DNA of 64,000 nucleotides, from contig JAIEMQ010000016.1 in assembly GCA_019752015.1 (NCBI GenBank), positions 118,596-182,595 on the forward strand. Reading direction: 5' to 3'. Both the position numbers and the translations under genes were made by a program. The notes below the pieces were generated by a model. It was not told where the DNA came from and ran no database searches. It saw only the letters and a program-made list of their open reading frames with translations. The stretch's first letter is position 1. Each line of letters begins with the position of its first letter. Below, piece by piece: positions 59,333 through 64,000 of this stretch. The DNA is from Cyanobacteriota bacterium (GTDB lineage: Bacteria > Acidobacteriota > Vicinamibacteria > Vicinamibacterales > UBA2999).

Positions 59333-59341
59333 AGCCGTTCA

Positions 59342-59365
59342 AGACCTCAGGACCTCAGGACCTCG
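59342..59365. repeat. Octamer tandem repeat at a gene end
   Basis: Three 8-bp units (agacctca, ggacctca, ggacctcg) cover the end of the helical-protein gene and the gap to the HAD gene. Confidence 0.65.
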
Positions 59366-59768
59366 AGGACTTCAACACTTCGTCGATGATGAACACGTCC
59401 GTCAGCAGGGCGCGGACGTGAATCGACGCGTTGACGTTGTCGATCATCTGCGAGCTGATGCCGGGCTGCCCCAGCACCAGGCGTAACGCGGCCTGCGTGG
59501 TCGCCGCGTCGGCCTCCACCGTTTTCAAGAACGCATCGACGGCGTCTGTCGGACCAACGCCCAGCGCCGCCGCGCAGTCGCGATACGTCTGCGCGAGGCC
59601 CGTCAGTGCCGCATCGAATCTCTTGAGGTGATCGCGAAGCTGGGCGGAGTTCGCGGCGCCCTGATCCGAGGCCAGACCCTGCGCCGCGTACGCCAGCATC
59701 ATTTCGTAGCCGCCCTCGATCGCGTCGGCGCGCCGGGACAGCTCTTCTCGTGCCGCCTCAGGCGACAT
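59355..59768 (-). CDS. Helical hypothetical protein in the molybdenum hydroxylase operon
   Basis: A 137-residue, mostly alpha-helical protein without signal peptide or cysteines; it begins MSPEAAREELSRRADAIEGGYEMM and ends with IHVRALLTDVFIIDEVLKSSRS. I do not recognise a family. Its start overlaps the cytochrome b gene end by 11 bp, so it is part of the operon and may be an assembly or accessory protein for the enzyme; this is inferred from position only. The last residues are encoded by a tandem repeat. Confidence 0.6.
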   Translation of the reverse strand: MSPEAAREELSRRADAIEGGYEMMLAYAAQGLASDQGAANSAQLRDHLKRFDAALTGLAQTYRDCAAALGVGPTDAVDAFLKTVEADAATTQAALRLVLGQPGISSQMIDNVNASIHVRALLTDVFIIDEVLKSSRS

Positions 59769-60600
59769 TCTTATTACGCGCGTTGTCGGGCACCCACCGA
59801 TCCGGATCGTGGTTCTCGAGGTATTCGCGGCGGGTGATGGTGCCGAAGATCATCGCTTTCGTGATCCACAGCTTCTCGGGCCGCAGCGCGAAGTAAATGT
59901 GGGCGATCACCAGGCCGACGAAACCGACACCCATCAACCCGTGACCGACGTAGGTCAGGCCCCATGTCACGTCGGAAAACAGGTACGGGTTGCGGTCGAC
60001 GATACCGGTGCGGACGCGCCACATCATCATGATGCCGGTAGCGATGACGATCAGTCCCGCGACCATCACGGCGAGGTGATAGAGACGGTTGCCCAGCGGA
60101 TACTTGCCCGGGCGCGGCCCCGGCAGGTCGTCGCGGCCCATCTCACGCAGTATTTCCGTCTTGATCTCGGGAAGATCTTTCGGGCCGACCCAGATCGACC
60201 AGAAATCCAGGAAGACGGTGGCGTGCACGGTGTGGAAGAGGATCGACGCGGTCAGCAGCAGGCCGGCCATCCAGTGCCACTGCACCCATGCGAACCGGAC
60301 GCCGACGATCGGCAGGAAGCCCGTGAACAGCAGCGCCAGCATTGCCACCGCCATCACCCAGTGGAACGCGCGCGCCACGAAGCCGTGGCGCGTCAGGTGC
60401 GACGGCAGCCCGGCGCGCTCCCGTTCCAGCCGATCCACTTCCTCGGACGGACGCTTGCGGTGCTGCGAGAACAGCATGTATCCGCCATGCGCAAGCAGGA
60501 ACAGCAATCCGCCGACGAGCGACGCCCAGAACAGGCTCCATGAAATGTGAGTGAAGATCGACTCACCCCATGGACTGCGGGCCGTCGTTAAGAGGTCCAT
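59758..60600 (-). CDS. Cytochrome b/b6-domain membrane subunit
   Basis: A 280-residue membrane protein with about five helices and histidines placed as haem b ligands (RAFHWVMAV, QWHWMAGLL, LFHTVHATV, RLYHLAVMV, GHGLMGVGF). It resembles the cytochrome b subunits of formate dehydrogenase or thiosulfate reductase. It overlaps the FAD-subunit gene by 13 bp, so it probably takes electrons from the molybdenum hydroxylase and passes them to the quinone pool. The N-terminal region has an extra helix before the conserved core. Confidence 0.85.
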   Translation of the reverse strand: MDLLTTARSPWGESIFTHISWSLFWASLVGGLLFLLAHGGYMLFSQHRKRPSEEVDRLERERAGLPSHLTRHGFVARAFHWVMAVAMLALLFTGFLPIVGVRFAWVQWHWMAGLLLTASILFHTVHATVFLDFWSIWVGPKDLPEIKTEILREMGRDDLPGPRPGKYPLGNRLYHLAVMVAGLIVIATGIMMMWRVRTGIVDRNPYLFSDVTWGLTYVGHGLMGVGFVGLVIAHIYFALRPEKLWITKAMIFGTITRREYLENHDPDRWVPDNARNKNVA

Positions 60601-61598
60601 GCAGCGTCTCCGCGAATCGCCCGCTTCACCAGCGCCTTCATCAGCGGCACCTTGTAGGCGTTGTGACGCAGCGTCACCGCGCCTTCGACGGCCATGTCGG
60701 CGGCCTGGTCGGCGGTCGCCTTGTCACGCGCCTTGCCCTTGATGAACGCCTCGACGTTGTTGAGGCGATACGGAGTGGCGGACACGCCGTTGACGACCAT
60801 GCGCGCGTCGCTGATCGTCGGGCCCGACACGTTCATCGAGGCGGCGATGTTGACGAGCGCGAAGTCCCATACCTGGCGATCGCGCACCTTCTCGAAGTAA
60901 TGCGCCTTGCCGGCAAACGTCGCCGGGATGCGAATCGCGGTGAGCAGATCGCCGGGCCGCAGCGACGTCAGCCGGGTGATGTCGATGCCGGGGCCGATGA
61001 AGAACTCGTCGGCGCCGACGACGCGCTCGTTGTCGCCGTTCTTGATCACGAACTGCGCGTCGAGCGCGATCAGCGCCGGCGCGGTGTCCGACGGATTCAC
61101 CGCGACGCAGCGATCGGCATTGAAGATCGCGTGCTCGCGGTTGACCGCGGTCGGCGTGTCGGCGTAGCAGATGTTGCCGCCGGCGCGGTAACACGGCCAG
61201 CCGGCGCGGTAGTACCAGCAGCGCGCGTCCTGCGACACGTTGCCGCCGAGCGTGCCCTGGTTGCGAATCTGCGGCGAGGCCACGATCAACGCCGCTTCCG
61301 CGAGCAGCGGGAAGCGCTGCTTGACCATCGGATCGTTGGCGATCGTCGTCAGCGTCGTCATGGCGCCGATCTCGAGGCCGCCGCCGGAATCCTTGATCCC
61401 GCGCAGGTCGTTGATCATCCCGAGGTCGACGACGACCCTGGGCTTCTTGATGCGATCCTTCAGCCAGTCGAAGGTATCCATGCCGCCCGCCATGACCCAG
61501 GCGTCTGCGCCGTGGCGGTTCAGCACGCCGAGCGCGTCGGTGACGCTCCCGGGCTGGACGAGCTCGAATGCCGGCATTACATCGCGAATCGGTGGCAT
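60588..61598 (-). CDS. Xanthine dehydrogenase-family FAD-binding subunit
   Basis: A 336-residue FAD-binding domain protein with VMAGGMDTF for the FAD pyrophosphate, QIRNQGTLGGNVSQDARC, and a cysteine-rich loop (cysteines in ARCWYYRAGWPCYRAGGNIC and, 20 residues on, DRCVAVNPSD). This resembles the extra [4Fe-4S] loop of the 4-hydroxybenzoyl-CoA reductase beta subunit. It moves electrons within a molybdenum hydroxylase. No [2Fe-2S] subunit is seen in the window; it may be upstream beyond the edge. It follows the large subunit gene by 12 bp. Confidence 0.92.
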   Translation of the reverse strand: MPPIRDVMPAFELVQPGSVTDALGVLNRHGADAWVMAGGMDTFDWLKDRIKKPRVVVDLGMINDLRGIKDSGGGLEIGAMTTLTTIANDPMVKQRFPLLAEAALIVASPQIRNQGTLGGNVSQDARCWYYRAGWPCYRAGGNICYADTPTAVNREHAIFNADRCVAVNPSDTAPALIALDAQFVIKNGDNERVVGADEFFIGPGIDITRLTSLRPGDLLTAIRIPATFAGKAHYFEKVRDRQVWDFALVNIAASMNVSGPTISDARMVVNGVSATPYRLNNVEAFIKGKARDKATADQAADMAVEGAVTLRHNAYKVPLMKALVKRAIRGDAAWTS

Positions 61599-61610
61599 CG
61601 TTAATTCCCC

Positions 61611-64000
61611 TTAGATGAACGCCTGCAGCGGGTGATTCAACAGCGGCTTGCGATCGGCACTCGCCAGCGCCGTGGCAATGTGTTCCGGCTGCACCGGAGT
61701 GCGCCGGATGATGTCGTCGCCGACCGCATCGGCCAGCGCATTCAGCACGGCGCCAGCCGCCGCGACCGTCGAGGGTTCGCCGATGCCCTTCGCGCCAACC
61801 GGGTTGGTCGGATCGGGCAGACCGACGGCGGCCCACTTTGCGTTGATGGGCACGTCGAGAATCGTCGGGGGTTTGTTGTGGTGCATGCGCGTTGCGAGGC
61901 CCGCGCCGTAGTGCGGGTCGTAGACCAGCTTCTGGCTGCGGACGTGGCTGATGCCCTGGAGGCTGCCGCCGTTGATCTGGCCGCCCAGTGAGTTCGGGTG
62001 AATCACGGTCCCGACATCGGCGACGCCGGCGAAATCCACGATCGTCCACACGCCGGTCTCGACATCAACTTCGACTTCCGCGAACGCCGCCATGAAGCCG
62101 TAGGTCTGGCCGTCGCGCGGCAGGTTGTCGCGCGCCACGCCCATCAACCCGCGGCCCTTGTGCGCGGCCGCGGCCGCCTTGGTCATCGCGTTGATTTCCT
62201 TCGGTGTTTCGGTGCCGTCGTAAATGCCACCGAGCTTGATCGCGGCTTCAGCGGCCTGCGCCCACGTCATCACCAGGCCGCCGCCCTTGCGGATCACGCC
62301 TTGTGCGCTGGTGTCGTAGCCTGCCGGCGCGCCGCCCCTGGTCTTCGCGGCCACTTCCTGCAGCTTCTTCTTGAGGTCCTGGCCCGTCGCGTAATTCGCG
62401 CGCGTGTGAGCGTAGGTCGTCTGGCTGCCGGCCTGAATCGAAGACCACGGCAAACCCTTCGACGTATTGCCCCAGACCACTTCGCAGTGCTCCCACGGCA
62501 CACCGGACACTTCGGCGATGACGCGCGCCGTATCGCTGAACGACTGCGTGCCGAGGTTGCCGATGCCCTGGTGGATTTCAAGCTTGCCGTCAGGACGCAG
62601 GATGCAGAGGCCATCGACGCCGATCGATCCGGCGGTATAAGCGCCGAGGCCGCAGCCGATGCCGCGCACCTTGCTCCCGGTGCGCCTGCCGCTGTTCGGC
62701 TTGCGAGCTTCCCATCCAAACAGCTCCGCGCCCTGATCGAGCGCTTCCTTGACGAAGCAGCTGGTCAGCTTGTTGCGCGGACGTCCCGGCGGCGTGTTCG
62801 GCGGCACCAGACCGAAGAGCGCCTCGCCTTCCGGTGCGTTCAGCTTGTGAATGGCGACCTGATCGATGCCGAGCTTCTTCGCCGCTTCGTGCACGAGCGG
62901 CTCGAACCACACCGAGGCCTGCAGCCCGCCCGGCGCGCGCTGCGACACGCCCGGCGGCGTGTTGGTCGCGACCGAGATGCCGCGGAAGCGCATGTTGGGC
63001 GCCTGGAACAGCAGTGAGCCGAGGTTCGCGCTCGTCGAGTGATCGCCCTGACGGCGATACGGACCGCTGGCTTCGACGATGAAGGTGTCGATCGCGGTGA
63101 CGCGGCCGTCCTTCTTGAAGCCCATCTTGATCCAGCCCTGGTAACCGGGGCGGACGCGGCCGATGTAGGTTTCTTCGGCGCGCGAGATGCGCATCATGAC
63201 GGGCCGGCCATTGAGCTTCTTCGACATCAGCGCCGGGATCGCCATCGACTGCGCGCCCGGAATCTTGCTGCCGAATCCACCGCCGGTGTACTCGCTGATC
63301 AACACGAGCTCTTCCGGCTTGATGCCGACCCAGCCGGCCACCGAAGCGACGGTGCGCGCGAGCGACTGCGTCGACACGTGCATGTAGCACTTGCCGTTCT
63401 GCCAGTACGCCATGCACGACCGCGACTCGAGCGGCTGGTGCGGCGTGGTCTGCTGATGCATGTCGCGCTCGACGATCAGGTCGGCTTCCTTGAAGCCTTT
63501 CTCGACGTCGCCGAACACGGCGGTCTCGGTCGCTTCCGCGTCGTGCGGGAACTTGCCCGAGTCGTACTGCGCCATCTGTTCCGGCGTCCACTTGAGCGTC
63601 TTCATGCTCGCGCCGACGAACACGTTGCCCTGTTCGCGGCCATTGGGCGATCCGGGACGGAGGCTTTCGATCGGGTCCGTCACGAACGGCAGCGGATCCC
63701 AGTCGATACCGATCTTTTCGATCGCGTCGGACGCCTGCTCTTCGGTGTCCGCGGCGAGCGCGAGAATCGGTTCGCCTTCGTAGACCGGTTCATCGGTCAA
63801 CGCGAACTCGGGCGGCATCGGCGGCGGCGGAGGCGCCGTCGCCGGTGCGGCGCCGGCAGCCGGTGCCGGAGCAGCGGGCGCTCCACCACCGCCGCTGACG
63901 CCCTCGTCGGAAGATGCCGCCAGCGCATCGCGTATCGTAGCGAAGCGTGCGTGAGAGCGTACTTGCGGTTGTACGTCGGGCGCGCCGGGCATCATGTCGA
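61611..64000 (-). CDS. Molybdenum hydroxylase large subunit, partial
   Basis: At least 794 residues of a xanthine dehydrogenase/aldehyde oxidase-type molybdopterin subunit: ISEYTGGGFGSKIPG, SQRAPGGLQASVWFEP, QGIGNLGTQSF, and GAKGIGEPSTVAAAGAV with the catalytic glutamate near the C-terminus. A low-complexity Gly/Ala/Pro insert covers about residues 33-60. The usual N-terminal part with the first molybdopterin contacts is lacking, and the frame is open to the window edge, so the gene most likely continues beyond 64000; an ATG at 63995 would be an internal methionine. Substrate unknown. Confidence 0.88.
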   Translation of the reverse strand, partial: DMMPGAPDVQPQVRSHARFATIRDALAASSDEGVSGGGGAPAAPAPAAGAAPATAPPPPPMPPEFALTDEPVYEGEPILALAADTEEQASDAIEKIGIDWDPLPFVTDPIESLRPGSPNGREQGNVFVGASMKTLKWTPEQMAQYDSGKFPHDAEATETAVFGDVEKGFKEADLIVERDMHQQTTPHQPLESRSCMAYWQNGKCYMHVSTQSLARTVASVAGWVGIKPEELVLISEYTGGGFGSKIPGAQSMAIPALMSKKLNGRPVMMRISRAEETYIGRVRPGYQGWIKMGFKKDGRVTAIDTFIVEASGPYRRQGDHSTSANLGSLLFQAPNMRFRGISVATNTPPGVSQRAPGGLQASVWFEPLVHEAAKKLGIDQVAIHKLNAPEGEALFGLVPPNTPPGRPRNKLTSCFVKEALDQGAELFGWEARKPNSGRRTGSKVRGIGCGLGAYTAGSIGVDGLCILRPDGKLEIHQGIGNLGTQSFSDTARVIAEVSGVPWEHCEVVWGNTSKGLPWSSIQAGSQTTYAHTRANYATGQDLKKKLQEVAAKTRGGAPAGYDTSAQGVIRKGGGLVMTWAQAAEAAIKLGGIYDGTETPKEINAMTKAAAAAHKGRGLMGVARDNLPRDGQTYGFMAAFAEVEVDVETGVWTIVDFAGVADVGTVIHPNSLGGQINGGSLQGISHVRSQKLVYDPHYGAGLATRMHHNKPPTILDVPINAKWAAVGLPDPTNPVGAKGIGEPSTVAAAGAVLNALADAVGDDIIRRTPVQPEHIATALASADRKPLLNHPLQAFI

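Noticed and set aside
1..64000. Insertion sequences, prophage or integrase genes
   Set aside because: No transposase, integrase or phage structural motif was found in any frame, despite several repeats and gene remnants.

Overview
The window is a GC-rich (roughly two-thirds G+C), gene-dense bacterial chromosome segment that looks like Acidobacteriota, probably a Vicinamibacteria-type lineage. The pointers are family-level: an acidobacterial duplicated orphan permease (MacB/FtsX-like), a VWFA-related acidobacterial-domain protein, Oar-like TonB-dependent receptors with a carboxypeptidase-regulatory plug domain, a DUF5916 protein, and recA, ilvD, moaA and tRNA-Phe housekeeping genes. There is no transposase, phage gene or CRISPR array. 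Taxonomy is inferred from these families, not from a marker-gene tree.

Layout. 0-5.5 kb: minus-strand cytochrome c maturation genes (ccmE, a ccmF-ccmH fusion, a zinc-ribbon membrane protein) with maf and an FG-GAP repeat protein. 5.5-10.4 kb: DciA-like protein, thiolase, a decayed SEC-C gene, a nucleotidyltransferase, a YdjM-like membrane hydrolase, recA and a PAP2 phosphatase. 10.4-29.3 kb: two TonB receptors (the first without its N-terminus), small proteins, tRNA-Phe, a pair of divergent zinc-ribbon proteins, an sce7726-type protein, a Tat-exported PLP enzyme, DUF5916 and VWFA-type exported proteins, a sulfite-oxidase-like molybdoenzyme and a TPR protein. 29.4-36 kb: ilvD, S4 RNA-binding protein, UPF0182 protein, a decayed acyltransferase and moaA. 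36-46.8 kb: bacilliredoxin, Hpt and response regulator; a secreted amidohydrolase; a four-gene translationally coupled operon (D-aminoacylase family, cupredoxin, HD-GYP sensor, outer-membrane barrel); diaminopropionate ammonia-lyase and a GT-C-like membrane protein. 47-54.9 kb: an efflux operon with its own sigma-54 activator and histidine kinase. 54.9-64 kb: methyltransferase, arginase-fold protein, glycosyltransferase, two remnant genes fused head to head, a HAD phosphatase, and a molybdenum hydroxylase operon with a cytochrome b anchor that runs off the right edge.

Three themes run across the window. (1) At least thirteen first genes have a TAnnnT -10-like hexamer 6-10 bp before the start codon and most lack a Shine-Dalgarno, suggesting leaderless transcripts; in two divergent pairs one symmetrical -10 appears to serve both directions. 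(2) Short tandem repeats of 7 or 8 bp occur at many gene ends and sometimes inside genes, alongside REP-like palindromes and two long inverted repeats. (3) Several genes are remnants with lost 5' ends, internal deletions or frameshifts, next to intact neighbours. The most system-like loci are the efflux/sigma-54 operon, the cupredoxin/HD-GYP/outer-membrane operon, and the Ccm genes with a cysteine-type CcmE next to a CcmH-like domain.
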